DNA from: Nocardioides anomalus
GTDB lineage: Bacteria > Actinomycetota > Actinomycetes > Propionibacteriales > Nocardioidaceae
DNA length: 64,000 bases
Direction of reading: 5' to 3'
Assembly: GCF_011046535.1 (NCBI RefSeq)
Contig: NZ_CP049257.1
Coordinates: forward strand, 2,604,001 to 2,668,000
The position numbers and the translations under genes were made by a program. Below, one piece after another: positions 8,668 through 17,540 of this stretch; position 1 is the first letter of the stretch; each line of letters opens with the position of its first letter. The notes beneath the pieces were generated by a model, which was not told where the DNA came from, did not search any database, and saw only the letters and a list, made by a program, of their open reading frames with translations.

Positions 8668-9468
8668 GTGCCCGAGGGCGACACCGTCTACCGCGCCGGC
8701 CGGCTGCTCGACCGCTCGCTGAGCGGCCAGGTGCTGACCGTGACCGACTTCCGGGTGCCGCAGCACGCCACCGCCGACCTCAGCGGCGGCACCGTGCTCG
8801 AGACCGTCTCGCGCGGCAAGCACCTGCTCACCCGCATCTCCCACGGCGACGGCGACTGGACGCTGCACACCCACCTCAAGATGGAGGGCAGCTGGAAGGT
8901 CGTCCGCCCCGGCCAGCGCTGGCCCCGCGCGGCCAGCAACGCCCGCGTGGTGCTCACCACCCAGCGCGCGGTCGCCATCGGCTTCTCCCTCGGCATCGTC
9001 GAGCTGCTCCCCCGCCACCTCGAGCCCGACGTGGTCGGCCACCTCGGCCCCGACCTCCTCGGCCCGGACTGGGACGAGGAGCATGCCCTGGCCAACCTCC
9101 GCGCCGACCCCGGCCGCCCCCTCCACGAGGCCCTCCTCGACCAGCGCAACCTGGCCGGCATCGGCAACATGTACGCCGCCGAGCTCTGCTTCGTCGCCGG
9201 CCTCCACCCCGAGACCCCCGTCGCCCAGGTCGACGGCCTCCCCCGCCTGGTCCGCCGCGCCCGCCAGATGCTCGACCTCAACAAGGAGCGCCCGGTGCAG
9301 ACGACCACCGGCGACCTGCGCGAGCGCGAGCGCCTGTGGGTCTACCGCCGCGACAAGTCCGCCTGCCGCCGCTGCGGCACGCCCATCGCCGTCGCCATGC
9401 GCAAGCGCGGCCCGGTCGGACGCGAGCGCGCGTCGTACTGGTGCCCGAGCTGCCAGCCCGAGACCTGA
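8668..9468 (+). CDS. nei2: DNA glycosylase/AP lyase of the Fpg/Nei family (Nei2-type)
   Basis: 266 residues beginning PEGDTVYRAGR after the initiator; in this family the Pro2 amine and Glu3 are catalytic. Further hallmarks are KHLLTRI, HLKMEGSW (β2-β3 lysine region), NLAGIGNMYAAE in the H2TH domain, and a C-terminal zinc finger CRRCGTP...WCPSCQ with four cysteines. It excises oxidised bases and cleaves the abasic strand. The GTG start at 8668 is fixed by the need for Pro at position 2. Its stop codon abuts, with no spacer, the stop codon of the convergent protease gene. Confidence 0.95.
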   Translation: MPEGDTVYRAGRLLDRSLSGQVLTVTDFRVPQHATADLSGGTVLETVSRGKHLLTRISHGDGDWTLHTHLKMEGSWKVVRPGQRWPRAASNARVVLTTQRAVAIGFSLGIVELLPRHLEPDVVGHLGPDLLGPDWDEEHALANLRADPGRPLHEALLDQRNLAGIGNMYAAELCFVAGLHPETPVAQVDGLPRLVRRARQMLDLNKERPVQTTTGDLRERERLWVYRRDKSACRRCGTPIAVAMRKRGPVGRERASYWCPSCQPET

Positions 9469-12417
9469 CTAACGCTTCGGCCGCACCATCCGCACGCTCA
9501 CCGGGGTCTGGCTGCCCACCACGATCGGCGAGCCGAGGTAGACGAGGGTGAGCTCGTTGCGCCCGGCCCGCAGCTGCTCGGCCCGCTTGGCCCCGACCCG
9601 CACGGTGGCGCGCGCCTCGCGCAGGGTCGCCACCCCGAGCAGCTTGGTCCCGAGCCGCAGCTCGACCTCTCCGGCCGGCGCGACGCTCGACGCGACCGAG
9701 ACCTTGACCCGGAACCCTCGACCGCGGTGGACCCTGCGCGGCTTGGCCTTGCCGGTGGTGCTCGACGTCGTCCGCACGGTGACGGTGGCGGTGTCGGTCG
9801 CGGTCAGTCCGGCGTAGTCGGTGGCGCGGACCGTGACCGTCTTGACGCCCGGCGAGGTGTAGGTGTGCTGCAGCGCGAACGACGCGCCGGAGAAGGCCAG
9901 CGGCTGCGGGCCGGCCCCGCCGCCGTAGTCGACGCTCAGCTGCTCACCGGTCAGCCGGTCGTCGGCGAAGGTACCGGCGGAGGTGAACACCGCGCCGACC
10001 GTCACCACCCCGTCTGGCCCCGCGTCCACGACGGGCGCCGCGTTGCCACCCGTCGGCTCGATGGCGAAGTCCGCGTCGTTGACGTCGAAGAAGTAGTTCC
10101 CGACCGCTTCGACCTTGATCCGCGCGTGGCTGGTGGTCACCTCGGGCAGCACCACGAGCTCTGAGCCGTCGTTCGGGGTGGACGAGGCCAGCTCGATCGG
10201 GAAGGTCTGCCCTCCGTCGATCGACAGGCTGACGCGCACCAGCGGGGCGAGCGCCGCCCGGTCGGTGCCGGCGACCGACCACGTCACGATCTCCGGTCCC
10301 GCACCGGGGGTGCCCGCGGTGGCCCGCGAGGTGACCAGGAACGGCCCCGCCGTGGGGTCGACCGTGAGCGCGACGTCGTCGGATCCGCGGCCGGCGGCGT
10401 GGTCCGGACCGGCGTCCGGCGGGGAGGCATCGCTGGCGGTGAGCCGGAAGTGCAGGACCCGCGACCCGTCGCCGCGCCAGTCGCTGGTGGGCAGGAACTC
10501 GGAGAAGCAGTCCACGGTCCCCGGGGGCACCGGTCCGCTGTCCGGCAGGTCGGGGCACTCGCCCGTGGCCGCGTTCGTCGGGCCGTTGAGGACCTGGTCG
10601 AGGTCGGGGAAGGTCCGCGTCGGGAGGTCGCCGCTCTCGGTCCGCTCCTCGCTGCTCGGGGACCGGAACAGCGGCCCGTCCTCCTTGGCGTTGTCCAGCA
10701 GCGCGGTGCCGGGAGCGGTGCCCGCATCGGTCTGCTCCCAGACGTAGGTCAGCTCGTCTCCGTCCTCGTCGCTGCCGTCGCCGGTCAGGGTGAACGGCGT
10801 GCCGGTCGGGATGTTGCGGTCGGCCGGCGCGACCACCACCGGGGCGTGGTTCGTGGACTCCGTGACGGTGCCGCCCGGGTCGGTCGGCCCACCGTCGAAG
10901 ATGGTCCCCGTGGAGGAGGTGAAGTCGCCGACCACCGGTTGCACGGTCAGCGTCGGCACGTCGTCGGTGCTCTCCCAGTCGACGGTGAACGCCGCGCCGG
11001 TGACGGCCGAGACACGGGCCGCCTCACCCGTCGCCTCCTGGACCCGCTGGGCGAGCGTCGAGGCGACGTAGTCCGACCCGCGAGTGACCGGCGCCGACGT
11101 GGGGCACCCGTCGCAGCTCAGGGTGAAGGAGTTCCCGGTGACGAACCCGCTGAGGTTCACCACCTGACGTTCGCTCGCCGTGGTGGGCGTCGAGGTCGCC
11201 GCTTCGATCTGGTCCGCGCTCGCGAACGAGAACGACGGGTCGGCGTGCGCTTGCAGATCGTCGCTGCCGCAGCTGCCGGCGTAGCCCATGATCGACGAGC
11301 CGGACCCGGGCTCGACGCGCGTGCTGGGTCCTCCGGTGCACTGGCCGTCGACGCCGTTGAAGGTGCTCTCGGCCCCCATCTGGTGACCGATCTCGTGCGC
11401 GAGGTAGTCGAGGACGTAGCCGTCGTCGGTCGGGTCCGCCGACCCGCTGCACCCGCCGGCCTTGTCCGGGCCGCCCACGACCCCGCGACTCGAGAAGCCC
11501 GCCGAGACGCCGAAGACGAGGTGGCCGATGTCGTAGTTCGCAGACCCGATCAACCGCTCGAGCGCGAAGGGCATCCGGGTGAGCGTGGCCGGGCCGCAGG
11601 TCGCCAGCGACGTGGCCGTGAAGCAGGCGGACGGCGCGCAGGGTCCGTTCGTCCCGGTCTGCTTCGCCGTGGTGTCGAGGTTCAGCGCATCGGTGCCGTC
11701 GACCATCTCGAACCGGATGGCGAGCTCGTCACCGAACACGAGGTCGAGACGGTTGACCCAGGTGGCCTTCGCCGCGGTGACGTTCTCGGTGCCGACCTGG
11801 TCCGCGAGGCTCTTGGTGCTGACCAGGGCCAGGCGGTAGGTCCGGGTCGACACCAGCCCGCCGGGGTCGGAGGACGGATCGGCTGCCGTCGGCGCAGACC
11901 GCTCGGCCGCCTCGGCCTCTCTCCGGACGGGTGGTGCGGACACGGCGTCCCCGGCGCGAGCACGCACTCGGCTCTCGCCGGGGGCGGTCCGCACCGGGTC
12001 GACGTACCACGCCGACCCACCGGGTGTGCGCACCATGGCGTGCATGCCCAGCGGCGTGATGTCGAGCCGGATGCTGCTGCCGTCGGCGCCGTGGCCGGCG
12101 TAGGTGCGGATCTCGGGGTGGGCGGCCTGCAGCGCCGGCGCCAGCACCGAGTCCTCGGAGACGAGGAAGATCTGCTCCTGACCCGACGGCGTCGGGATCG
12201 ACACCTCGTGCGCTCCGTCGCCGGCGAGCTGGGTGCGCAACCCCTCGAGATCGGCCCGGAACGTCTCGTCGTCACCGACCGACGGCGTGAAGAACCCTGG
12301 CGCTGGCGGCGGATTGGCCGCCCCCGAGCTGGAGGCGGAGGCGATGGGGGTGAGCGCCACCAGAGGCGCGCACAGCAGTGCGGTCAGGACCGCGGCCGTG
12401 CGACGCGCCCTCAGCAC
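9469..12417 (-). CDS. Secreted reprolysin-like (M12B-type) protease with PKD/Ig repeats and altered zinc site
   Basis: 982 residues. An N-terminal signal peptide (RRTAAVLTALLCAPLVALT) is followed by a propeptide-like region (about 40-230) and a metzincin domain (about 235-470). The domain contains HEIGHQMGAES at residues 341-351 and a Met-turn-like SSIMGYAG. The rest holds PKD/Ig-like β-sandwiches and a basic C-terminal Ig-like domain. The canonical metzincin site is HExxHxxGxxH, where the third His binds zinc; here that position (351) is Ser (AGC). His341, Glu342 and His345 are intact. The protein may be a weakened or alternative-ligand peptidase, or a non-catalytic binder. The GTG start begins the signal peptide and has a -10 hexamer 6 bases upstream. 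Confidence 0.85.
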   Translation of the reverse strand: MLRARRTAAVLTALLCAPLVALTPIASASSSGAANPPPAPGFFTPSVGDDETFRADLEGLRTQLAGDGAHEVSIPTPSGQEQIFLVSEDSVLAPALQAAHPEIRTYAGHGADGSSIRLDITPLGMHAMVRTPGGSAWYVDPVRTAPGESRVRARAGDAVSAPPVRREAEAAERSAPTAADPSSDPGGLVSTRTYRLALVSTKSLADQVGTENVTAAKATWVNRLDLVFGDELAIRFEMVDGTDALNLDTTAKQTGTNGPCAPSACFTATSLATCGPATLTRMPFALERLIGSANYDIGHLVFGVSAGFSSRGVVGGPDKAGGCSGSADPTDDGYVLDYLAHEIGHQMGAESTFNGVDGQCTGGPSTRVEPGSGSSIMGYAGSCGSDDLQAHADPSFSFASADQIEAATSTPTTASERQVVNLSGFVTGNSFTLSCDGCPTSAPVTRGSDYVASTLAQRVQEATGEAARVSAVTGAAFTVDWESTDDVPTLTVQPVVGDFTSSTGTIFDGGPTDPGGTVTESTNHAPVVVAPADRNIPTGTPFTLTGDGSDEDGDELTYVWEQTDAGTAPGTALLDNAKEDGPLFRSPSSEERTESGDLPTRTFPDLDQVLNGPTNAATGECPDLPDSGPVPPGTVDCFSEFLPTSDWRGDGSRVLHFRLTASDASPPDAGPDHAAGRGSDDVALTVDPTAGPFLVTSRATAGTPGAGPEIVTWSVAGTDRAALAPLVRVSLSIDGGQTFPIELASSTPNDGSELVVLPEVTTSHARIKVEAVGNYFFDVNDADFAIEPTGGNAAPVVDAGPDGVVTVGAVFTSAGTFADDRLTGEQLSVDYGGGAGPQPLAFSGASFALQHTYTSPGVKTVTVRATDYAGLTATDTATVTVRTTSSTTGKAKPRRVHRGRGFRVKVSVASSVAPAGEVELRLGTKLLGVATLREARATVRVGAKRAEQLRAGRNELTLVYLGSPIVVGSQTPVSVRMVRPKR

Positions 12418-12423
12418 GGCTCG

Positions 12424-12429
12424 AGGGTA
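12424..12429 (-). promoter_or_regulatory. Candidate leaderless -10 box, protease gene
   Basis: TACCCT ends 6 bases before the GTG start, in the 16-base gap downstream of clgR. No ribosome-binding sequence fits in between, so a leaderless transcript is inferred. Confidence 0.45.
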
Positions 12430-12433
12430 CGGC

Positions 12434-12718
12434 TCAGGCGGCGCTGGCGACGACGTCGGACGACGCGGGCGCGTCGACCAGGGACTCCTCGAGGGCCACG
12501 AGGTCGGAGACCTCACGCAGGACCACCGAGAGCGGCAGGTCGAGGGCCGAGCACAGCGAGGACAGCAGCTCGGAGGAGGCTTCCTTCTGACCGCGCTCGA
12601 TCTCGGAGATGTAGCCCAGGCTGACCCGGGCCTCGGCGGAGACCTCGCGCAGCGTCATGCCGCGGCGCATCCGCTGGGCGCGGAGCACGTCGCCGAGCAG
12701 CCGACGGAACAGCACCAT
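12434..12718 (-). CDS. clgR: ClgR-type XRE-family transcriptional activator
   Basis: 94 residues. An N-terminal helix-turn-helix (residues about 8-65) reads [21 protein letters not shown], then [17 protein letters not shown], then [20 protein letters not shown]. This is closely similar to ClgR of mycobacteria, corynebacteria and streptomycetes, which activates clp protease genes and other stress genes. The location next to cinA and the pgsA/ftsK block matches the known actinobacterial neighbourhood. The C-terminus ends ...SSDVVASAA; in other actinobacteria ClgR is degraded by ClpP through a C-terminal Ala-Ala motif, and the AA end here fits that. A GAGGAG ribosome site precedes the ATG. Confidence 0.92.
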   Translation of the reverse strand: MVLFRRLLGDVLRAQRMRRGMTLREVSAEARVSLGYISEIERGQKEASSELLSSLCSALDLPLSVVLREVSDLVALEESLVDAPASSDVVASAA

Positions 12719-12758
12719 GCGGGTCTCCTCTCGTCCCTCGCGGGGCTACGGGTGGTCA

Positions 12759-12764
12759 ACGCTA
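12759..12764 (-). promoter_or_regulatory. Candidate clgR -10 box overlapping the cinA stop
   Basis: TAGCGT on the minus strand shares its TAG with the cinA stop codon and would give a leader of about 35-40 bases that includes the GAGGAG ribosome site. No convincing -35 is visible. Confidence 0.25.
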
Positions 12765-13277
12765 CCCGAGGCCCCGATCTTCCCGCGGCTCATCTCGCCC
12801 CGCCGTGGCGCCGTCCAGCATGCCCGCCAGCGCCGACAGCGCCTCCGCGCACGTCCGCGCCTGGATCGCCGCCCGGTCCCCGACCAGCTCCAGCGCCAGT
12901 GCCGTGGCCACCCCCGGCCCGACCAGCCCGACGTGCACCGTGCCCGGCGGGTGACCCTCCTGCCGGTCCGGCCCGGCCACACCCGTCGTGGCCAGCGCCC
13001 AGTCGGCGCCGGTGATCAGGGCCGCCCCCCGCGCCATGGCCAGCGCGCACTCGGGCGAGATGACGCCGTACCGCGCGACCAGCTCCTCGGGTACGCCGAG
13101 CACCCGCTCCTTCACCGACGTCGCGTAGCTGACCACACCGCCGAGGTAGGCCCGCGACGCCCCCGGCACCGCCGTCAGCGCCGCCGCGAGCTGACCGCCG
13201 GTCAAGGACTCGGCGGTCGCGACCGTCGCGCCGCGCTCCACCAGCAGCTGCAGCACCCGCGCGGCGACGACCTCCAC
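12762..13277 (-). CDS. cinA: CinA C-terminal domain protein, predicted NMN deamidase
   Basis: 171 residues forming a stand-alone CinA C-terminal domain (PF02464, PncC-like). Conserved blocks are ATAESLTGG, GGVVSYATSVKERVLGV, YGVISPECA, and ALATTGVAGPDRQEGHPPGTVHVGL. The family hydrolyses nicotinamide mononucleotide to nicotinate mononucleotide, recycling NMN made by NAD-dependent DNA ligase. The N-terminal MoCF-like domain of long CinA proteins is absent, as is common in actinobacteria. The GTG at 13277 is chosen because a -10 hexamer ends 7 bases before it. clgR lies 43 bases downstream. Confidence 0.9.
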   Translation of the reverse strand: MEVVAARVLQLLVERGATVATAESLTGGQLAAALTAVPGASRAYLGGVVSYATSVKERVLGVPEELVARYGVISPECALAMARGAALITGADWALATTGVAGPDRQEGHPPGTVHVGLVGPGVATALALELVGDRAAIQARTCAEALSALAGMLDGATAGRDEPREDRGLG

Positions 13278-13284
13278 GACCCCG

Positions 13285-13290
13285 AGCGTA
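13285..13290 (-). promoter_or_regulatory. Candidate leaderless -10 box, cinA
   Basis: TACGCT ends 7 bases before the cinA GTG. It lies in the 23-base gap after the nuclease gene, so cinA can be transcribed independently. Confidence 0.4.
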
Positions 13291-13300
13291 GGACGGCGGG

Positions 13301-16300
13301 CTAGCCCCGCCCGCCCCCCTTGGTCTTCGGCTTGACCTTGACCTTGAGCGTCGTCGTGCTCGCCTCGAGCGTGGAGCTGCCCAGGTAGGTGATGACGACG
13401 GTCCGCTTGCCGGGCTTGGTGTACCGGCCGGCCTTGACCACCACGCTGCCGTTGACCAGGGTGGCCGTGACGTCGCGGCCTCCCTTGACGACCACGGTCA
13501 CCTGCCCGGTCGCCGGCAGTCCGCCGGCTCCCTGGACGTCGACGACCACCTTGATCTTGTCGCCCACGGTCGGCTTGTCCTGCTTGGTGTCCGCCTCGAC
13601 CGACGACGCGGCCTTGGCGACGCTCAGCGTCGTCGTGGTGCTCGCTGGCTGCACTGCGCCGTCCCCGGAGTAGCGCACCGTGAGGGAGTAGGTGCCGGGG
13701 GCGAGCGAGCTGGGCGGGATGGTGACCGTGGTGCGGCCGCCCGTCAGGGTGCCCGTGCCCAGGGTCGCCGCTCCGAGGGAGACCGTCACCGTGCCGGTCG
13801 GGGCGGCGCCGGCGGCGGACACCTGGACCGGGATGACGGTGGGCTGGCCGTAGGTCACGGACACCGCCGGCGGCGACTGGACCGTGGCCTGGGCCACGGG
13901 GGTGGTGGCGGTGATGCCGACGATCTCCGGGCTGTGGTCGGAGGACCGGAACGGCCCGGCGTCGTAGAGGTCGGTGATGTTGGCGTTGTAGCGGCTGTAC
14001 TCGTAGAGGACCGACTCGTACCCGTTGATCGGCCACACGTCGGCACCGGTCACGCTGGCCTTCGCGGGGGCGTTGGCGAAGACGTGGTCGAGCGAGCCGA
14101 TCTGACCGTCGAAGTTGTAGGTCTCCTCACCGGGGTCGGTGGTCGAGTCGACGGCCGCGTAGCCGGCGGTCTCCAGGACCTGCACCGGGTCCTCGTGGGA
14201 GTAGGCGTTGAAGTCGCCGACCAGGAAGACCCGGTCGGTGCCGCGGTCGGCCTTGAACTGGTTCGCGAAGCCCACGAGCGCGTTGGCCTGCGCGACGCGG
14301 TCCGGGTTGGAGTTGCCCTGCCCGGTGCCGTCGTCGGCGCCCGAGCCCTTGGACTTGAAGTGGTTCACGATGACCGTGAACGCCGCCGAGTCGGGCGCGC
14401 CGGTCTTCTTGAACGCCTGGGCCAGCGGCTCACGGGCATTGGCGAACGCCGCGCTGCCCACGAGGATCCTCGAGCTCCCGACCAGTGAGACCGCGGCCGG
14501 CTGGTAGATGAAGCCGGTCCGGATCACGTCCTCGTCGCCGATCGGCGGCAGGTCTGCCCCGGTCGGCGAGGGGGCGTAGGCCCAGGTGCCCGGGGCCGAC
14601 GCCTGGTTGAGGGCGTCGACGAGCTGGCCGATCGCGAAGTCGCGGCTCTTGCCGAACTTGGCCGAGTTCTCCAGCTCCTCGAGCGACACGATGTCGGCGT
14701 CTGCGGTCGTGATGGCCGAGACGATCTTGGTCTGCTGGCGGGCCAGGTTGTCGGCGTTCGCAGCGCCTCGTGGCCCGTTGCCGGAGTCGGTGCTCGGGTT
14801 GCCGCAGTTGCGGGTGGTGATGTGGTGGGCCTGGCGGTCGTCGTAGTAGGTGCAGACGCCCAGGCCGTTGCCGACGTACTCCTCGCCGGTGGTGGGGAAG
14901 AAGTTCAGGACGTTGAACGTCGCCAGCCGGACGTCGCCGCCGACGGGGGCCGGTGCCGCCTCGGCCGCCCGGGTCTGCTCGAGCTGGGGCTGCGTCGAGG
15001 ACGGGACACCGGCGACGGGGGTGGACGGCTCGACCCGCCACACGCCGAAGTCCTTGTAGAGGACCACCGGGCCCGGGAACGTCACCGATGCTCCCACACG
15101 CGGGACGTAGTCCTTCGACATCCAGGGCAGCGCGGAGCCGCTCACGGTCGAGTAGTTCGTGCTCGTCCCGTCGTCGAGGACGATCCGGTGGGCGTCGTTC
15201 CACCTGGTCCGGTTCGTCACCTGGACGGCCTGGGTCTGGGCGTCGAAGAGCTCCGTCGGAGCCACCAGGGCCTGGTCGCTCTCGGCGGCCACGCCGAGCT
15301 CGCCGAAGTTGGAGCTGCCGCCCTCGTCGCCGGTGCCGTAGTACGGGCGGCCGTCGTAGACGTCGGTGAGGGTCCAGGGGTTCGACGCAGCCGGCTGGAA
15401 GGCCTCACCCTCGACGACCTCCCGAGCCGTGTCGAGCGTCGCGCCGCTGAGGCAGGTGTCGCCGGGCAGGGGGCAGTCGGTCCCGGGGATGACGGTCTTG
15501 TACTGGACCGCGCCGAGCGACGGGGTGTGTGCGCGCCAGACCGCGCCCGTGAGACGGGTCAGGTCGAAGCTCTCGCTGACCGTCCCGACCACGTCGACCG
15601 ACGTACCGACGTCCGGGTAGGTGCCGGACCCCTGGACGAAGATCGCGTCCGAGGCGTTCGCGGTGTCCGGACCCGGGGTCTGGACGAAGAAGCCGTTGAG
15701 ACCGCCGGTCGGGTAGCGCGCCGTCACCACCCCTTGCGTCGCGACCCGCTGGCCGACCTGGGCCGAGGCCGAGCCCGTGCCCTGGATCGTCGCGATGGCC
15801 GAGCTGGCGGGGGCGGCGGAGATGGTCCAGGTGAACTGCTCGCTGTCGGTGCCGGAGGTGTCGGTCACGCCCACCGTCACCGTCGGGGCCTCGGCCGTGG
15901 TGGGCGTCCCGGTGACGACACCGGTGGCCGGGTCGAGCGAGAGACCTGCCGGCAGGCCGGTGGCGGTGTAGCTCCTGGTGCCGTCCCCGCCGGACGCGAC
16001 CAGCTGGAGCGGAGCGATCGGGTAGCCGACGTAGCCCGACTGTGGACCGGGGTTGGTCAGGGCGACCGTCGCCGAGGCGGTGGGGTTGTCGGCGTTCGGG
16101 GTCGGGGTCTGCGCCGCGAAGTCGTCGGTGTTGACGTCGGTGTCCGTCGCGCTCGTGCGACCGATCGACATGGTCACCGAGTTGCCGGTCGGGCCGGCGC
16201 CGGACGCGCCGCCCTCCGGGGCGTTGCTGGTGCCGTAGCCGAGCTTGTCGACCGAGTTCGAGAGGGTCGCCAGGTCGACCGAGGTCGAGCCGTTGATCAG

Positions 16301-16732
16301 CGCGACCGTGCCGCCGCCGCCGCCAGGGTTGAAGGACCCGGTCGCCGACTGCGACGCCCCGGTCGTCGTCGGCACCGCGGCACCGTTCGCACCGTTGCTG
16401 CCTCCGACCACGACGTAGTAGCCGTGGGCGGGGATGGATCCGGTGAGCTGGGTGATGATGCCGGACGCGCCCGTGGTGCCGGGAGCGCGGTACTGGATCG
16501 ACATGCCGCTCAGGGCGATGTCCTCACCCGTGAGGTTGCGCAGCTCGACGTACTTGTTCGTGTACGTCGCGCCGGCGGAGCCGCCGTTGACGTAGACCTC
16601 GTTGATGAGGACCGTGGCGCTGACCGCCTCGGCGGAACCGGGAGCGAGCAGGAGAGGGGCGCCACCCAGGGCCAGGGCCCCCGTGACGAGCGCTGACAGG
16701 CGGGCGCGACGGCGCGGCCGGGATGAAGGCAT
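13301..16732 (-). CDS. Large secreted ExeM/NucH-type endonuclease with lamin-tail and Ig domains
   Basis: 1143 residues with a clear signal peptide (basic start, LSALVTGALALGGAPLLLAPG, AEA-type cleavage). In order: a lamin-tail domain (about 40-170), a putative Ig domain (about 215-305), an OB-like nucleic-acid segment (about 310-400), and an endonuclease/exonuclease/phosphatase domain (about 600-945) with LATFNVLNFF, VSLEELEN, VGDFNAYSHEDP and SDHSPE as the expected catalytic Asn/Glu/Asp/His set. One or two bacterial Ig repeats and a basic KPKTKGGGRG tail follow. It probably degrades extracellular DNA for phosphate or biofilm turnover. It interrupts the otherwise conserved pgsA-cinA-clgR order. 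A TAGGTT at 16831-16836 could be its -10. Confidence 0.9.
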   Translation of the reverse strand: MPSSRPRRRARLSALVTGALALGGAPLLLAPGSAEAVSATVLINEVYVNGGSAGATYTNKYVELRNLTGEDIALSGMSIQYRAPGTTGASGIITQLTGSIPAHGYYVVVGGSNGANGAAVPTTTGASQSATGSFNPGGGGGTVALINGSTSVDLATLSNSVDKLGYGTSNAPEGGASGAGPTGNSVTMSIGRTSATDTDVNTDDFAAQTPTPNADNPTASATVALTNPGPQSGYVGYPIAPLQLVASGGDGTRSYTATGLPAGLSLDPATGVVTGTPTTAEAPTVTVGVTDTSGTDSEQFTWTISAAPASSAIATIQGTGSASAQVGQRVATQGVVTARYPTGGLNGFFVQTPGPDTANASDAIFVQGSGTYPDVGTSVDVVGTVSESFDLTRLTGAVWRAHTPSLGAVQYKTVIPGTDCPLPGDTCLSGATLDTAREVVEGEAFQPAASNPWTLTDVYDGRPYYGTGDEGGSSNFGELGVAAESDQALVAPTELFDAQTQAVQVTNRTRWNDAHRIVLDDGTSTNYSTVSGSALPWMSKDYVPRVGASVTFPGPVVLYKDFGVWRVEPSTPVAGVPSSTQPQLEQTRAAEAAPAPVGGDVRLATFNVLNFFPTTGEEYVGNGLGVCTYYDDRQAHHITTRNCGNPSTDSGNGPRGAANADNLARQQTKIVSAITTADADIVSLEELENSAKFGKSRDFAIGQLVDALNQASAPGTWAYAPSPTGADLPPIGDEDVIRTGFIYQPAAVSLVGSSRILVGSAAFANAREPLAQAFKKTGAPDSAAFTVIVNHFKSKGSGADDGTGQGNSNPDRVAQANALVGFANQFKADRGTDRVFLVGDFNAYSHEDPVQVLETAGYAAVDSTTDPGEETYNFDGQIGSLDHVFANAPAKASVTGADVWPINGYESVLYEYSRYNANITDLYDAGPFRSSDHSPEIVGITATTPVAQATVQSPPAVSVTYGQPTVIPVQVSAAGAAPTGTVTVSLGAATLGTGTLTGGRTTVTIPPSSLAPGTYSLTVRYSGDGAVQPASTTTTLSVAKAASSVEADTKQDKPTVGDKIKVVVDVQGAGGLPATGQVTVVVKGGRDVTATLVNGSVVVKAGRYTKPGKRTVVITYLGSSTLEASTTTLKVKVKPKTKGGGRG

Positions 16733-16915
16733 GCGAGATCTCCGAGACTGGTGGGCGGCCCCGCCGAGCCGGGGCTCGACGAGGTCGACGCAGGTGTGAC
16801 GAGGGGTGCCGGGGGGTCCCGGGCACGGAGAACCTACGCGGCGCCACCGGACCCGAGACGGTGCGACTCGTGAACTCTTGATGACGTTCGGCGGTCCGTC
16901 AAGGGCCCGGCGGTC

Positions 16916-17536
16916 TCAGCGCCCCCGCAGGGCGTGCCGCTGGCGCCAGACGCCGAGGAAGAACTGCGCACCGGACACCACGGTCAGCACCACCGCGACG
17001 CCGGTCAGGACGACGGCGAGCCAGTAGAGGACGTCGCCGGGCGTGTGCATCCAGTCCGGCAGGTCGGGGTCGCGGAACGGCAGGACCAGGCCGCCGAGGC
17101 CGATGACCTGGACGGTGGTCTTGAGCTTGCCGAGCTGGTCGGCGGCGATCACGACGCGCTTGAGGACCGAGAGCCGGAGCAGGGTGACGCTCCACTCGCG
17201 CACGAGCACCACGATGGTGATGACCCACCACCAGGGGCTGTCGAAGATGATCGCGATACCGACGAACGCCATCCCGGTCATGGCCTTGTCGGCGATGGGG
17301 TCGGCGATCTTGCCGAAGTCGGTGACCAGGCCGCGTTTGCGGGCGATGTCGCCGTCGATCTTGTCGGTGATCATGGCGACCACGAAGATCGCCCAGGCGA
17401 TGAGGCGCCAGCCGACGGAGTGGCCGTCGTCGACCAGGAGGGCGGCGCCGAAGAACGGCACGAGCAGGATCCGGATGCAGGTCAGGACGTTCGGGAGGTT
17501 GAGGTTGCTCGGCCTCTCGACCTGGGGCTGCGTCAC
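16916..17536 (-). CDS. pgsA: CDP-diacylglycerol-glycerol-3-phosphate 3-phosphatidyltransferase
   Basis: 206 residues with four to six membrane helices and the complete CDP-alcohol phosphotransferase signature DGDIARKRG....G...D...D (DKIDGDIARKRGLV then FGKIADPIADK). It makes phosphatidylglycerolphosphate from CDP-diacylglycerol, the first committed step to phosphatidylglycerol and cardiolipin, in the inner membrane. It starts at a GTG 4 bases after the rimO stop, so the two are co-transcribed. The neighbourhood matches the pgsA next to clgR/cinA in other actinobacteria. Confidence 0.94.
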   Translation of the reverse strand: MTQPQVERPSNLNLPNVLTCIRILLVPFFGAALLVDDGHSVGWRLIAWAIFVVAMITDKIDGDIARKRGLVTDFGKIADPIADKAMTGMAFVGIAIIFDSPWWWVITIVVLVREWSVTLLRLSVLKRVVIAADQLGKLKTTVQVIGLGGLVLPFRDPDLPDWMHTPGDVLYWLAVVLTGVAVVLTVVSGAQFFLGVWRQRHALRGR

Positions 17537-17540
17537 CGGC

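Noticed and set aside
16862..16912. Imperfect inverted repeat (CTTGA...TCAAG) after pgsA as a terminator or regulator site
   Set aside because: The arms pair only with a three-base insertion and there is no supporting context.
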